Of a stretch of DNA of 64,000 nucleotides, positions 52,816-62,017 are shown in pieces; the stretch's first letter is position 1; the number at the start of each line of letters is the position of its first letter. A model generated the notes under the pieces. The model ran no database searches. It saw only the letters and a program-made list of their open reading frames with translations, and was not told where the DNA came from. Position numbers and translations under genes: made by a program. The DNA lies in assembly GCF_016925615.1 (NCBI RefSeq), contig NZ_CP070499.1, positions 3,224,001-3,288,000 on the forward strand. The letters are read 5' to 3'. The DNA comes from Natronosporangium hydrolyticum. GTDB taxonomy: Bacteria > Actinomycetota > Actinomycetes > Mycobacteriales > Micromonosporaceae.

Positions 52816-54095
52816 CCGAACATCTTCCGCGCCCGCGCCAACCCGGCCACCAGCGCGTCCACCTCATCCTGCGTGTTGTAGAGGTACAACGAGGCTCGGG
52901 TCATGGAACTCACCCCGAACCGGCGACACGTGGGGCGGGCGCAGTGGTGGCCGACCCGTACCTCGACCCCCTGCGCGTCGAGCACCTGCCCGACATCGTG
53001 CGGGTGCACCCCGGTCAACTCGAAGGAGATGATGCCGCCGCGATCGGCCGGCTCGGTGGGGCCGAACAACCGCAGCCCCGGCACGGTCGGCAGCGCCGCC
53101 AGCGCGTACTCGGTGAGCCGCTGCTCGTGGGCACGGATCGCGGGCATCCCCAGCTCGGAGAGGTAGTCCACCGCCGCCCCGAGCCCGACCGCTTCGGCGA
53201 TCGGCGGGGTGCCGGCCTCGAACTTCGCCGGTGCCGCCGCATAGGTGGAGTTGGTCATCTCCACCGTTTCGATCATGGAGCCGCCGCCAAGGAAGGGGGG
53301 CATCGCCGACAGCAGCTCGCCGCGCCCCCACAACGCCCCGATGCCGGTCGGTCCGCACATCTTGTGCCCGGTGAAGACGATGAAGTCGACGCCGAGGTCA
53401 ACGACGTCGAGCGGGGCGTGCGGCACCGACTGCGAACAGTCGAGCATCACCAACGCCCCCACCTCGCGGGCCCGGGCCAGCACCGGCGCTACCGGGTTGA
53501 TGGTGCCGAGGATGTTCGACATGTGTACGAACGAGACCAGCTTGGTCCGCTCGTTCAGCAGCTCGTTGAGGGTGGACAGGTCGAGCTGCCCGTCGTCGGT
53601 GAGCCCGAGCCAGCGCAGCGTGGCGCCGGTGCGTTCGCAGAGCAGCTGCCACGGCACGATGTTGGAGTGGTGCTCCATCTGGGAGATCAACACTTCGTCG
53701 CCGGGCCCGAGCTGGAACCGCGGATCGCCGCCGCCGGTGGCGGTGCCGAGGAAGGCGTAGGCGACCAGGTTGATCGCCTCGGTGGAATTCTTGGTGAAAA
53801 CCACCTCGGCCGGGTCACCGGCGCCGATGAAGCCGGCCAGCTTCTGCCGCGCGGCTTCGTACGCCTCGGTCGCCTCGGTGCCCACGGTGTGCACCGAGCG
53901 GGAGACGTTGCCGTTGTGCTGGGCGTAGTGGGTGTTGATCACGTCCAGCACCTGACGGGGCTTCTGTGAAGTGTTGGCCGAATCGAGATACACCAGCGGG
54001 TGCCCGTTGACCAGCCGCGAGAGGATCGGGAAGTCCTCCCGCAACGCCGCCACATCCAGCGGCGGCGCTGCGCTCGTCGCGGTAATGGTGCCCAT
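52812..54095 (-). CDS. sufS: Cysteine desulfurase SufS
   Basis: 427 residues from ATG 54095 with GGGAG 6 bases upstream. PLP lysine K245 in FTGHKMCGPTGIGALWG, catalytic Cys C385 in VRVGHHCARPTC, plus YLDSANTSQKP and QMEHHSNIVPWQ. Type II desulfurase that frees sulfur from cysteine for SufBCD. Lies 13 bp after sufC and overlaps sufU. Confidence 0.96.
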   Translation of the reverse strand: MGTITATSAAPPLDVAALREDFPILSRLVNGHPLVYLDSANTSQKPRQVLDVINTHYAQHNGNVSRSVHTVGTEATEAYEAARQKLAGFIGAGDPAEVVFTKNSTEAINLVAYAFLGTATGGGDPRFQLGPGDEVLISQMEHHSNIVPWQLLCERTGATLRWLGLTDDGQLDLSTLNELLNERTKLVSFVHMSNILGTINPVAPVLARAREVGALVMLDCSQSVPHAPLDVVDLGVDFIVFTGHKMCGPTGIGALWGRGELLSAMPPFLGGGSMIETVEMTNSTYAAAPAKFEAGTPPIAEAVGLGAAVDYLSELGMPAIRAHEQRLTEYALAALPTVPGLRLFGPTEPADRGGIISFELTGVHPHDVGQVLDAQGVEVRVGHHCARPTCRRFGVSSMTRASLYLYNTQDEVDALVAGLARARKMFG

Positions 54096-54108
54096 GCCAG
54101 CTCCCGTC

Positions 54109-54882
54109 TCAGGCGGCGGCCGTGCCGGCGCCCACCTGGTAACGCTCGTAGCCCTCTTCCTCCAGCCGTTCCGCCAGCTCCGGCCCGCCCTCTTCGGCGA
54201 TCTTGCCGGCGACGAAGACGTGGACAAAGTCCGGCTTCACGTACCGCAGGATCCGGGTGTAGTGGGTGATCAGCAGCAGGCCGGTCTCCCCGGTCTCCCG
54301 TACCCGGTTGATGCCCTGGCTTACCACCTTCAGCGCGTCGATGTCGAGGCCGGAGTCGGTCTCGTCGAGCACCGCGATGGCGGGCTTGAGCAGCTCCAGC
54401 TGGACGATCTCGTGGCGCTTCTTCTCGCCGCCGGAGAAGCCGTCGTTGACGTTGCGCTGCGCGAAGGCCGGGTCCATCCCGAGCCGCTCCATCGCGCCCT
54501 TGAGCTCACCGGCCCAGGTCCGCAGCTTGGGAGCCTCGCCGTCGAGCGCGGTCTTCGAGGTACGCAGGAAGTTGGCGACGCTGACGCCGGGCACCTCCAC
54601 CGGGTACTGCATCGCCAGGAACAGCCCGGCCCGGGCCCGCTCGTCGACCGACATCGACAGGACGTCTTCCCCGTCGAGGGTCACCGAACCCCCGGTGACC
54701 TCGTACTTCGGGTGGCCGGCGATCGAGTAGGCCAGCGTGGACTTGCCGGAACCGTTCGGACCCATGATGGCGTGGGTCTCGCCCGACCGGATGGTCAGGT
54801 TCACGCCGAACAGGATCGGGTGCGCCTCCCCATCCGGCAGCCGCACCGAAACCTGTAGGTCACGGATCTCCAGGACACTCAC
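54109..54882 (-). CDS. sufC: SufC ATPase
   Basis: 257 residues from GTG 54882, overlapping the Rieske gene stop (GTGA). Walker A IMGPNGSGKSTLAYSIAGH, ABC signature FSGGEKKRHEIVQ and Walker B AIAVLDETDSGLDIDA, the SufC-specific pattern. It drives the SufBCD scaffold complex in the cytosol. Confidence 0.97.
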   Translation of the reverse strand: MSVLEIRDLQVSVRLPDGEAHPILFGVNLTIRSGETHAIMGPNGSGKSTLAYSIAGHPKYEVTGGSVTLDGEDVLSMSVDERARAGLFLAMQYPVEVPGVSVANFLRTSKTALDGEAPKLRTWAGELKGAMERLGMDPAFAQRNVNDGFSGGEKKRHEIVQLELLKPAIAVLDETDSGLDIDALKVVSQGINRVRETGETGLLLITHYTRILRYVKPDFVHVFVAGKIAEEGGPELAERLEEEGYERYQVGAGTAAA

Positions 54883-55193
54883 TTTACTTCTCCAATGTCG
54901 ACGTAGACGGCACCGTCGTGGACCTCGACGGGGTAGACGGGAACGGATTCGGTGGCCGGTAGGCCGGTCGGTTCGCCGGTGCGCAGATCGAACCGGGAAC
55001 CATGCAGCCAGCACTCGAGGGTGCAGCCTTCTACTTCGCCCTCCGAGAGCGGGATCGCGGCGTGCGAGCACTCGTCGAAGATGGCGTAGAACTGGTCATC
55101 CTCGGCGTGCACCATGGCGACCTGCAGGTCACCGAGGGCGGCGCTGACGACGCTGCCCTTCGGCACCTCCTCAGTTGAGCAGATCCGGATCAT
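54879..55193 (-). CDS. Rieske [2Fe-2S] ferredoxin-like protein of the suf operon
   Basis: 104 residues. Rieske ligands are C42-x-H44 (ECSHAAIPL) and C61-x2-H64 (LECWLHGSRFDL). Small non-haem Rieske ferredoxins of this type sit between sufD and sufC in many Actinobacteria; electron supply for cluster assembly or a non-haem oxygenase-type role is presumed. Begins 2 bp after the sufD stop. Confidence 0.92.
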   Translation of the reverse strand: MIRICSTEEVPKGSVVSAALGDLQVAMVHAEDDQFYAIFDECSHAAIPLSEGEVEGCTLECWLHGSRFDLRTGEPTGLPATESVPVYPVEVHDGAVYVDIGEVK

Positions 55194-55195
55194 GC

Positions 55196-56425
55196 TCAGA
55201 CCACCCCGCCCTTGACGAGCCGGGCCTCGATCGCCTCCCCGAGCCGTTCCCGCAGCGCCTCGACCGGGATCTTCTGCAGCGCCTCGGCGAAGAAGCCGCG
55301 TACCACCAGCCGGCGCGCCGTTTCGGCCTCGATGCCCCGCGACATCAGGTAGAACAGCTGCTCATCGTCGAACCGCACGGTGGCGCTGGCGTGGCCGGCG
55401 CCGGTCACTTCCCCGGTCTCGATCTCCAGGTTCGGCACCGAGTCGGCTCGGGCGCCGTCGGAGAGCACCAGATTGCGGTTGATCTCGTAGGTGTCGGTGC
55501 CGGTCGCCTCGGCCTGGATCAGCACGTCGCCGACCCACACCGTGTGCGCGCCGTCGCCCTGCAGACCGCCCCGGTACGCGACGTAGCTGCGGCAGTCGGG
55601 GACCCCGTGGTCGACCAGCAGCCGGTGCTCCAGGTGCTGCGGCGCGTCGGCGTAGTAGAGCCCGTACGCCTCGACCTCACCGCCACGCCCGCCGTACTCG
55701 ACGCTGACGTACTGCCGGACCAGATCGCCGCCGAGGGTGACCTGGATGTGGCTGACCTTGGCGTCGCGGCCGGTACGGATGTGCACGTGTTGCGCCTGCA
55801 CCGCGTCGGGTGCCCAGTCGGTGAGCGTGATCAGGGTCAGCTGGGCGCCGTCGGCGACCACCACCTCGACGTTGTCGGCGAGGGTGACCGAGCCGACCTG
55901 CTCCAGGACCAGCGTGGCCTGCGCGAACCGACCCACTGTGATCAACACGTGGCCGACGCTGACGCCGTCGGTGGAGTCGCCGACCACCCGCACGTACGCC
56001 GGCTCGTCGAGCACCGCCTCGGCGGCCACCTCGACCCGGAGGGCCTGCTCCACCCGCGCGTACGCGTAGGCGCTGATCCGGTCGAACGGCACCAGCGGGC
56101 CGCGTTCGTGCGCTCCGGTGGTGGCGGTGACCCCCGCCGGCAGGGCGTCGTGCTCATACCGCACGCCCCGGCCGGTCGGTGCCTCGCCGTCGATGGTCGC
56201 CAGCCCACGCAGCCGCTTCAGCGGAGTGAACCGCCACTCCTCTTCCCGGCCGGTCAGCGCCGGGAAGTCGGCTACATCGTAGGAGCGCAACGCCTGCGCC
56301 CGGGTTTTCGCCGGCGTTGGAGCCGGCACCGGGGCATCCGCCGGCGTTGGAGCCGGCACCGGGGCATCCGCCGGCGTTGGAGCCGGCACCGGGGCATCCG
56401 CCGGCGTTGGGGTTTGGGCTGCCAT
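55196..56425 (-). CDS. sufD: SufD scaffold protein
   Basis: 409 residues from ATG 56425, sharing one base with the sufB stop (TGATG). The N-terminus carries three perfect copies of a decapeptide (PTPADAPVPA) encoded by a 30-bp tandem repeat, then the usual SufD sequence: WRFTPLKRLRGL, the beta-helix core, and C-terminal [35 protein letters not shown] in part. It partners SufB and SufC in cluster assembly. The Pro/Ala-rich extension is unusual for SufD and is probably a flexible tail. Confidence 0.95.
   Translation of the reverse strand: MAAQTPTPADAPVPAPTPADAPVPAPTPADAPVPAPTPAKTRAQALRSYDVADFPALTGREEEWRFTPLKRLRGLATIDGEAPTGRGVRYEHDALPAGVTATTGAHERGPLVPFDRISAYAYARVEQALRVEVAAEAVLDEPAYVRVVGDSTDGVSVGHVLITVGRFAQATLVLEQVGSVTLADNVEVVVADGAQLTLITLTDWAPDAVQAQHVHIRTGRDAKVSHIQVTLGGDLVRQYVSVEYGGRGGEVEAYGLYYADAPQHLEHRLLVDHGVPDCRSYVAYRGGLQGDGAHTVWVGDVLIQAEATGTDTYEINRNLVLSDGARADSVPNLEIETGEVTGAGHASATVRFDDEQLFYLMSRGIEAETARRLVVRGFFAEALQKIPVEALRERLGEAIEARLVKGGVV
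56311..56410. repeat. 30-bp tandem repeat inside sufD
   Basis: Units 56311-56340, 56341-56370 and 56371-56400 are identical, with a 10-bp partial copy after them. It is in frame, so copy-number change keeps the reading frame and alters only the length of the Pro/Ala-rich tail of SufD. Confidence 0.9.
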
Positions 56426-57858
56426 CAGCCGACGGCTCCTTCCATCTGCAGCTCGATCAGGCGGTTCAGCTCCAGCGCATACTCCATCGGGAGCTCCTTG
56501 GCGATCGGTTCGATGAACCCGCGAACGATCATCGCCATCGCTTCGTCCTCGGACAGGCCTCGGCTCATCAGGTAGAAGAGCTGGTCTTCGCTGATCTTCG
56601 AGACGGTCGCCTCGTGGCCCATCTGCACGTCGTCCTCGCGGATGTCGACGTACGGGTAGGTGTCGCTGCGAGAGATGGTGTCGACCAGCAGCGCGTCGCA
56701 CTTCACGGTGGACTTGCTGCTGTGTGACCCTTCCTGCACCTGGACCAGGCCGCGGTACGAGGTGCGGCCGCCACCGCGGGCGATCGACTTGGAGACGATC
56801 TGGCTGGAGGTGTGCGGGGCCGCGTGGGTCATCTTCGCCCCGGCGTCCTGGTGCTGACCTTCACCGGCCATCGCCACCGAGAGCACCTCGCCCTTGGCGT
56901 GCTCGCCGACCATGTAGACGGCCGGGTACTTCATGGTGATCTTCGAACCGATGTTGCCGTCGATCCACTCCATGGTCGCGCCCTCCTGGGCGACGGCCCG
57001 CTTGGTGACCAGGTTGTAGACGTTGTTCGACCAGTTCTGGATGGTGGTGTAGCGGCACCGGGCGTTCTTCTTCACGATGATCTCCACCACCGCGCTGTGC
57101 AGCGAGTCAGAGGAGTAGATCGGGGCGGTGCAGCCCTCCACGTAGTGGACGTAGGCTCCCTCGTCCACGATGATCAGGGTCCGCTCGAACTGGCCCATGT
57201 TTTCGGTGTTGATCCGGAAGTACGCCTGCAGCGGGATCTCGACGTGCACGCCCGGCGGCACGTAGATGAACGACCCGCCGCTCCACACCGCGGTGTTGAG
57301 CGCCGCGAACTTGTTGTCCCCGACCGGGATGACGGTGCCGAAATACTCCTTGAAGAGCTCTTCGTGCTCCCGCAGCGCGGTGTCGGTGTCCAGGAAGATC
57401 ACGCCCTGCTGCTCCAGGTCGTCGCGGATCTTGTGGTACACCACTTCGCTCTCGTACTGGGCTGCTACCCCGGCGATCAGCCGCTGCTTCTCCGCCTCCG
57501 GGATGCCGAGCTTGTCGTACGTATTCTTGATCTCCGCCGGCAGCTCATCCCAGCTGGTCGCCTGCTTCTCGGTGGACCGGACGAAGTACTTGATGTTGTC
57601 GAAGTCGATGGTGGACAGATCGGCGCCCCACGTCGGCATCGGCTTGCGGTCGAACAGCCGGAGCCCCTTCAGGCGTAGGTCGCGCATCCACTCGGGCTCG
57701 TCCTTCTTACCCGAGATGTCGCGCACGACGGCCTCGTTGAGACCCCGCTGCGCCGAAGCCCCGGCGGTGTCCGAGTCGGCCCAGCCGTACTGGTACTTGC
57801 CCAGGGCGGCCAGATGCTCCTCCTGGGTGGGTACCGCTGGTGCGAGCTGGTCTGTCAT
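56425..57858 (-). CDS. sufB: SufB scaffold protein
   Basis: 477 residues. Highly conserved SufB sequence: [50 protein letters not shown] in part, [21 protein letters not shown] with the scaffold Cys, and the C-terminal [26 protein letters not shown]. Forms the cluster-building complex with SufC and SufD. Starts 10 bp after sufR, the standard order in Actinobacteria. Confidence 0.97.
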   Translation of the reverse strand: MTDQLAPAVPTQEEHLAALGKYQYGWADSDTAGASAQRGLNEAVVRDISGKKDEPEWMRDLRLKGLRLFDRKPMPTWGADLSTIDFDNIKYFVRSTEKQATSWDELPAEIKNTYDKLGIPEAEKQRLIAGVAAQYESEVVYHKIRDDLEQQGVIFLDTDTALREHEELFKEYFGTVIPVGDNKFAALNTAVWSGGSFIYVPPGVHVEIPLQAYFRINTENMGQFERTLIIVDEGAYVHYVEGCTAPIYSSDSLHSAVVEIIVKKNARCRYTTIQNWSNNVYNLVTKRAVAQEGATMEWIDGNIGSKITMKYPAVYMVGEHAKGEVLSVAMAGEGQHQDAGAKMTHAAPHTSSQIVSKSIARGGGRTSYRGLVQVQEGSHSSKSTVKCDALLVDTISRSDTYPYVDIREDDVQMGHEATVSKISEDQLFYLMSRGLSEDEAMAMIVRGFIEPIAKELPMEYALELNRLIELQMEGAVG

Positions 57859-57868
57859 GTCGTCGTCC

Positions 57869-58657
57869 TCATCCTGTCCCTACGGTCGGCTGACGGTCGG
57901 TCGCGCCGGTGACGGCGGTGGTCGCCGGTGACGCGGTGGTCAAGGTACGCCGCGGATTTGGGATGTGCGTGGTGCACACCCCATCACCGTGGGCGATGGT
58001 GGCGAGTCGTTGCACGTGCGTGCCGACCAGGCGGGAGATCACCTCGGTCTCGACCTCGCACAGCTGCGGAAACTCGGCGGCGACGTGCGCCACCGGGCAG
58101 TGGTGCTGGCAGAGCTGGCCCCCCGAGGCGATCGCCGACGCGTTGGCAGCGTAACCCTCCTCGGTAAGCGCTCTCGCCAGCGCCTCAGCCCGAGCGAGCG
58201 GATCGTCCGCGGCCTCCGCGAGCGCCGCCCGGCAGCGCTGTTCCAGCCCGGCCACCTGCTCCGCGGCGAAGGCTGCGATCGCCGCGTCCCCGCCGCGCCG
58301 GTGAATCCAGCGCAGGGCGGCGGCGGCGATGTCGTCATACGTGTGAGTGCCGCAGCGCAGCCGCCCCTGCTCGGTGAGCTGGAACAGCTTCGCTGGCCGC
58401 CCCCGGCGGCCGGTGGCCGACCCGTGCCGGCTCACCACGTCGACGTCGCCGTCGCCGAGCATGGCGTCTAGGTGCCGCCGGATGCCGGCCGGGCTAAGAC
58501 CCAGCTCAGCCCCGAGGTCAGCGGCGGTAGCGGTGCCGTTGACGAGCAGCAACCGGGCCACCCGATCGCGGGTGCGCCGGTCGCCAGCCAGACCGGCGAC
58601 GGCCTGGCTAGGCGCGGTGGGATCTCCCACCGCAGCGGCACCCTCGGCTGTTTTCAC
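57869..58657 (-). CDS. sufR: SufR-type iron-sulfur-sensing repressor of the suf operon
   Basis: 262 residues from GTG 58657; a TTG at 58693 would add 12 residues. N-terminal winged helix ([36 protein letters not shown] in part), [18 protein letters not shown], and a C-terminal Cys set ([27 protein letters not shown]) matching the cluster ligands of SufR. Known SufR proteins repress suf when they carry a cluster. First gene of the operon; a palindromic site overlaps its own start. Confidence 0.93.
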   Translation of the reverse strand: MKTAEGAAAVGDPTAPSQAVAGLAGDRRTRDRVARLLLVNGTATAADLGAELGLSPAGIRRHLDAMLGDGDVDVVSRHGSATGRRGRPAKLFQLTEQGRLRCGTHTYDDIAAAALRWIHRRGGDAAIAAFAAEQVAGLEQRCRAALAEAADDPLARAEALARALTEEGYAANASAIASGGQLCQHHCPVAHVAAEFPQLCEVETEVISRLVGTHVQRLATIAHGDGVCTTHIPNPRRTLTTASPATTAVTGATDRQPTVGTG

Positions 58658-58667
58658 TACATAAGTG
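58655..58667. promoter_or_regulatory. Candidate SufR operator
   Basis: CACTACATAAGTG is an inverted repeat (CACT-N5-AGTG) lying on the sufR GTG start, with AT-rich TATGTA inside that could be the -10. Position suits autorepression. The match to any published SufR site was not checked. Confidence 0.45.
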
Positions 58668-58835
58668 TTGCGTATTTCGCCGGAGCCGCGCAAACCGCCC
58701 CTCAGTGATCCAGCACACAGCTGCGCCGATCACCCCTGCGCGCCGCTCGCCGCCTCCGGCCGATACCCCGGCGATCATGTTAGTTGCCGAGGTCACGACG
58801 GCCAGCGCGGGCATCAGGCCGCGATCGCCCCCACG

Positions 58836-58841
58836 TACGAT
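58836..58841 (+). promoter_or_regulatory. Leaderless -10 element of ctaA
   Basis: TACGAT ends 6 bases before GTG 58848 with no ribosome binding site, the leaderless pattern. Confidence 0.45.
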
Positions 58842-58847
58842 CTGGCT

Positions 58848-59795
58848 GTGACGGTTTCGCTCGCGCTGGTTCGGCGGCTAGCCTTCGGCTCCCTGCTCGC
58901 CAATATCGGGATCGTGATCACCGGCGGCGCGGTCCGGCTGACCGGCTCCGGGCTCGGCTGCCCGACCTGGCCCCGCTGCACCGACGACTCCTGGACCTCT
59001 ACCGCAGAGATGGGCATCCACGGCGCGGTGGAGTTCGGCAATCGGCTGCTCACCTTCGTGCTCAGCGCGCTGGCGATCGGCGGCCTGATCGCCGCCTGGC
59101 GGCTCCGCCCGCGGCAGCCGCGGCTGCTCTGGCCGGCCGCAGCGGTGCTCCTCGGCGTGGCGATCCAGGGGGTCATCGGGGGCATCACGGTGCTCACCGA
59201 CCTCAACCCGTGGATCGTCGGCACCCACTTCATGGTCTCGATCGTGATCATCGCGATCGCCTACACCTTCTGGCGCCGGGCGCGTGAGCATCGGCCGGCG
59301 GCGCCGGTCACGTCGGCGCCGCTGCGGACCCTCGCCTCGGTGATCATCGTGGCCACGCTGGTGCTGCTGACCGTCGGGACGGTGGTGACCGGCAGCGGCC
59401 CGCACGCGGGCGACGCAAACGTCGATCGCAACGGGCTCGATCCGGAGACCCTCTCGCATCTTCACGCCAACCTGTCGTACCTGCTACTCGGCCTGGCCGG
59501 TGCGGCCTGGCTCGCGGTACGCGCCGTCGACGTGGGCCAGCACGCCAGGCGGGCGGCAGGGCTGTTGGTGGCGGTGATCGTCGCCCAGGGCACGGTAGGG
59601 CTGGTGCAGTACTACACCGGCCTGCCCGAGGTGCTCGTCGGGCTACACCTGCTCGGCTCCTGCCTCACCTGGGTCGCCGCCCTTGACCTGCGCTACGCGC
59701 TCGGCGGCCGGGCCGGGCCGACCCCGGCGCCCGAACCGTCGACCGGTGAGCGCGCCGCGGCGCCCGAAGCCCCGGTTGCCGCAGGACTACGCTGA
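58848..59795 (+). CDS. ctaA: Haem A synthase (COX15/CtaA family)
   Basis: 315 residues from GTG 58848; longer frames upstream are not protein-like. Eight hydrophobic segments, with the family signature GGAVRLTGSGLGCPTWPRC (paired Cys) near residues 25-43 and conserved His in EMGIHGAVEFGNRLLT, VGTHFMVS, LSHLHANLSYLLLGL and LVGLHLLGSCLTW. It oxidises haem O to haem A for cytochrome oxidase in the membrane. Divergent from sufR and convergent with the glycosyltransferase (8-bp gap). Confidence 0.93.
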   Translation: MTVSLALVRRLAFGSLLANIGIVITGGAVRLTGSGLGCPTWPRCTDDSWTSTAEMGIHGAVEFGNRLLTFVLSALAIGGLIAAWRLRPRQPRLLWPAAAVLLGVAIQGVIGGITVLTDLNPWIVGTHFMVSIVIIAIAYTFWRRAREHRPAAPVTSAPLRTLASVIIVATLVLLTVGTVVTGSGPHAGDANVDRNGLDPETLSHLHANLSYLLLGLAGAAWLAVRAVDVGQHARRAAGLLVAVIVAQGTVGLVQYYTGLPEVLVGLHLLGSCLTWVAALDLRYALGGRAGPTPAPEPSTGERAAAPEAPVAAGLR

Positions 59796-59803
59796 GCCTC
59801 CGA

Positions 59804-60943
59804 TCAGCCGGCCACCCGTCGACGCTGCTCCGCCAACGATGTGAACAGCTTCTCGTAGGCATCCAGACAGGCTGCCACCGAGAACCGCTGCCGCGCCTGC
59901 TCCGCCTTGCTCTCCCGCCAACTCGGCGTCGTCGCCGCCAGCTCTCGGATCGCCTGCGCCAACGCCTGCGGATCCCGCGGCGGAACCACCCGACCGAACC
60001 CGGTAGCGACCACCGGGTGTCTGCCGCCCGGCAGGTCGGTGGTGACCGAGGGGACCCCCGCCATCATCGCCTCGGCCTGGACGATGCCGAACGACTCCGC
60101 CACCGACGGCAGGGCGAAGACATCGATCGAGGCGTAGAAGTCGTCCACCTCCGTGCCCCGCAGCTCGCCCAGCAGCTGAATTCGCGCGTCGTCCGCGATC
60201 TCGCGGCTTAGTTCGGCGAGGTTGCTGCCGCCGGCGACGGTGGCGTAGTTACCAGCCAGGAGCAGCCGCGCGTCCGGGTCGGTGATCTGCCGGAACGCCC
60301 GCACCAGATATTCGATGCCCTTGTCCTCGACGATCCGGCCGAGGAAACCGACGTGCAGCCCTCCGGTACGCCGATAGTTCGGCTGACCGCCGCGCCGGTC
60401 CAGGCAGGGCGCGGCGACCGGGGCGAAGGTGCGCTCCGCCATCAATGGCCAGAACTGCGAGGCGTGCGCCTGGTCCTCGCTGTAGGCCACCACCGCGGAA
60501 GAACGGCGGATGGCCGCCCGCGAGGTGTGGTCCGACGCCCGCACGATCGCCTTGCTGAACCTGCCAGGGGGTAGGTACAGGTCGATATGGAGCGTACTGA
60601 GGATCGGGGTGCGGCCGCGCAGCCGCGCCACCAACGCCGCCTCGGCCATCGGCAGATTAAGGTGCAGCACCGATGACCGGCGCGCTAGCTTCGCCGCGAT
60701 CACCGGATACGAGGGTGCGATGAACGCCCGGTTCAGCCGGAGCAGAATCGGGCACCGGTAGACATCGACTCCGGCGATAGTCTCGCGGCGCGGCAGCGTC
60801 CGGTCGTGCTGCGCGGCGACCACCGCTACCCGCCAGCCGCGTTGCACCATTCCCTCGGCGACGCAACGGGCAGTGTGGGTCAACCCGCTGATATAGGGCT
60901 CGTAATAGGTAAGTGCGACGGTGAGGTCATACTGCTTCGCCAT
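59804..60943 (-). CDS. GT4-family glycosyltransferase
   Basis: 379 residues, GT-B fold. N-terminal acceptor domain TYYEPYISGLTHTARCVAEGM; C-terminal donor domain with VGFLGRIVEDKGIEYLVRAF, LLLAGNYATVAGG, and the nucleotide-sugar motif SVAESFGIVQAEAMMAGVPSV with the EX7E-like Glu pair. Acceptor and sugar unknown; a cell-envelope lipid or polysaccharide is likely. Lies upstream of ctaA's end and directly downstream of the UbiA-family gene on the same strand. Confidence 0.9.
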   Translation of the reverse strand: MAKQYDLTVALTYYEPYISGLTHTARCVAEGMVQRGWRVAVVAAQHDRTLPRRETIAGVDVYRCPILLRLNRAFIAPSYPVIAAKLARRSSVLHLNLPMAEAALVARLRGRTPILSTLHIDLYLPPGRFSKAIVRASDHTSRAAIRRSSAVVAYSEDQAHASQFWPLMAERTFAPVAAPCLDRRGGQPNYRRTGGLHVGFLGRIVEDKGIEYLVRAFRQITDPDARLLLAGNYATVAGGSNLAELSREIADDARIQLLGELRGTEVDDFYASIDVFALPSVAESFGIVQAEAMMAGVPSVTTDLPGGRHPVVATGFGRVVPPRDPQALAQAIRELAATTPSWRESKAEQARQRFSVAACLDAYEKLFTSLAEQRRRVAG

Positions 60944-60981
60944 CTGCCTGCAAACTCCTCTCTCGTGAAGCAGGTCCTTGG

Positions 60982-61947
60982 TCAGGTCTGGGAGATGTGC
61001 GACGCGAGCAGGAAGCTGCCCGACACCACCATCCAGACCAACGAGTTGACCACCAACGGTGGGTCTCGGAGCAACGTCCGTACCGGGTTCTCACCGCTGT
61101 GGTGAACCGAAATCAGCTGCAGATACCGGAAGAGCCCGAACAGCGCCAACGGCGCGGAGAGCACCGCGGCGGCCAGGCCGTAAGCACCCAACGGCGCCTC
61201 GGTACGCAGATAGAGCAAGTACGTGCCGGCGGTGATCACCGCGCTGAGCACCATCAACTGGTCGGCCAGAGCGATCGTGTAGCCGCGCAACGCCGGCCGG
61301 TGCTCGCCTCTGGTAGCAGCCAGCTCCTGCCGGCGTTTGCCGACCGTCAACAGCAGGCAGAGACTGAACACACAGGTCAACAGCCATCCGGAGATCTCCG
61401 TCTGGGCCGCGACATACCCCAACGCCAGGCGCAGCGCGAACCCGGACGCGACCACGAACACGTCGATCGGTGGCACATGCTTGAGGCCCATGGAGTAGGC
61501 GAAGCTGAGCAGCAGATACGCGGCGATCGGCCAGGACCAGCTCCACGGTTGCAGACTCACCAGGCCCAGCAACAGGCCGCCCAGCGCCACCACCAGCACC
61601 AGCGCCGCGGCCACCGAGACCTGGCCAGCAGCGATCGGTCGATGTCGCTTTGTGGGGTGGCCGCGGTCCCGATGCCGATCGAAGATGTCGTTGACTATGT
61701 AGACCATGGTGGCTGCGACGGTGAACGTGAGGACTGCCCAACCGACCTGCCAGATGCTGGCGAGCCGCCAGCTCTCCTGATCGATCAGTGGCACCGGCAC
61801 CACGATCAGGTTCTTCGCCCACTGACCGGGGCGCACCAGCGTTACCAGATCGCGGCCGAGTCGACCGGGGCCAGCGGGGCCGGTCCGGGGACGACGCGGG
61901 TCCGCCACCCGGCTGGCGGGTCGGGAGATGGTCCGGATCGGACGCAC
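60982..61947 (-). CDS. UbiA-family prenyltransferase, decaprenyl-phosphate phosphoribosyltransferase-like
   Basis: 321 residues from GTG 61947 (GGGAGG 10 bases upstream); a TTG at 61956 is too close to the site. Polytopic membrane protein with the Asp-rich motif VNDIFDRHRDRGHPTKRHRPIAAG (N86, D87, D90, D94), the exact style of DPPR synthases, which move phosphoribose onto decaprenyl phosphate for arabinan precursor supply. Early VRPGQWAKN is also typical. It precedes a GT4 glycosyltransferase by 38 bp. Another UbiA reaction cannot be excluded. Confidence 0.85.
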   Translation of the reverse strand: MRPIRTISRPASRVADPRRPRTGPAGPGRLGRDLVTLVRPGQWAKNLIVVPVPLIDQESWRLASIWQVGWAVLTFTVAATMVYIVNDIFDRHRDRGHPTKRHRPIAAGQVSVAAALVLVVALGGLLLGLVSLQPWSWSWPIAAYLLLSFAYSMGLKHVPPIDVFVVASGFALRLALGYVAAQTEISGWLLTCVFSLCLLLTVGKRRQELAATRGEHRPALRGYTIALADQLMVLSAVITAGTYLLYLRTEAPLGAYGLAAAVLSAPLALFGLFRYLQLISVHHSGENPVRTLLRDPPLVVNSLVWMVVSGSFLLASHISQT

Positions 61948-62017
61948 GGGGCGCAAACCTCCCTCTAGCAGGTCACCTTCGCGACCTGGGTCGCCCCGGT
62001 CACTACGGGCAGCGCGA

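Noticed and set aside
56311-56410. Tandem repeats considered as a CRISPR array
   Set aside because: Units are directly adjacent with no spacers and encode an in-frame decapeptide.
58665-58847. Extended N-terminus of ctaA (start near 58665)
   Set aside because: The extra 61 residues are hydrophilic and Cys/His/Pro-rich, unlike the family, and a leaderless -10 precedes the GTG at 58848.
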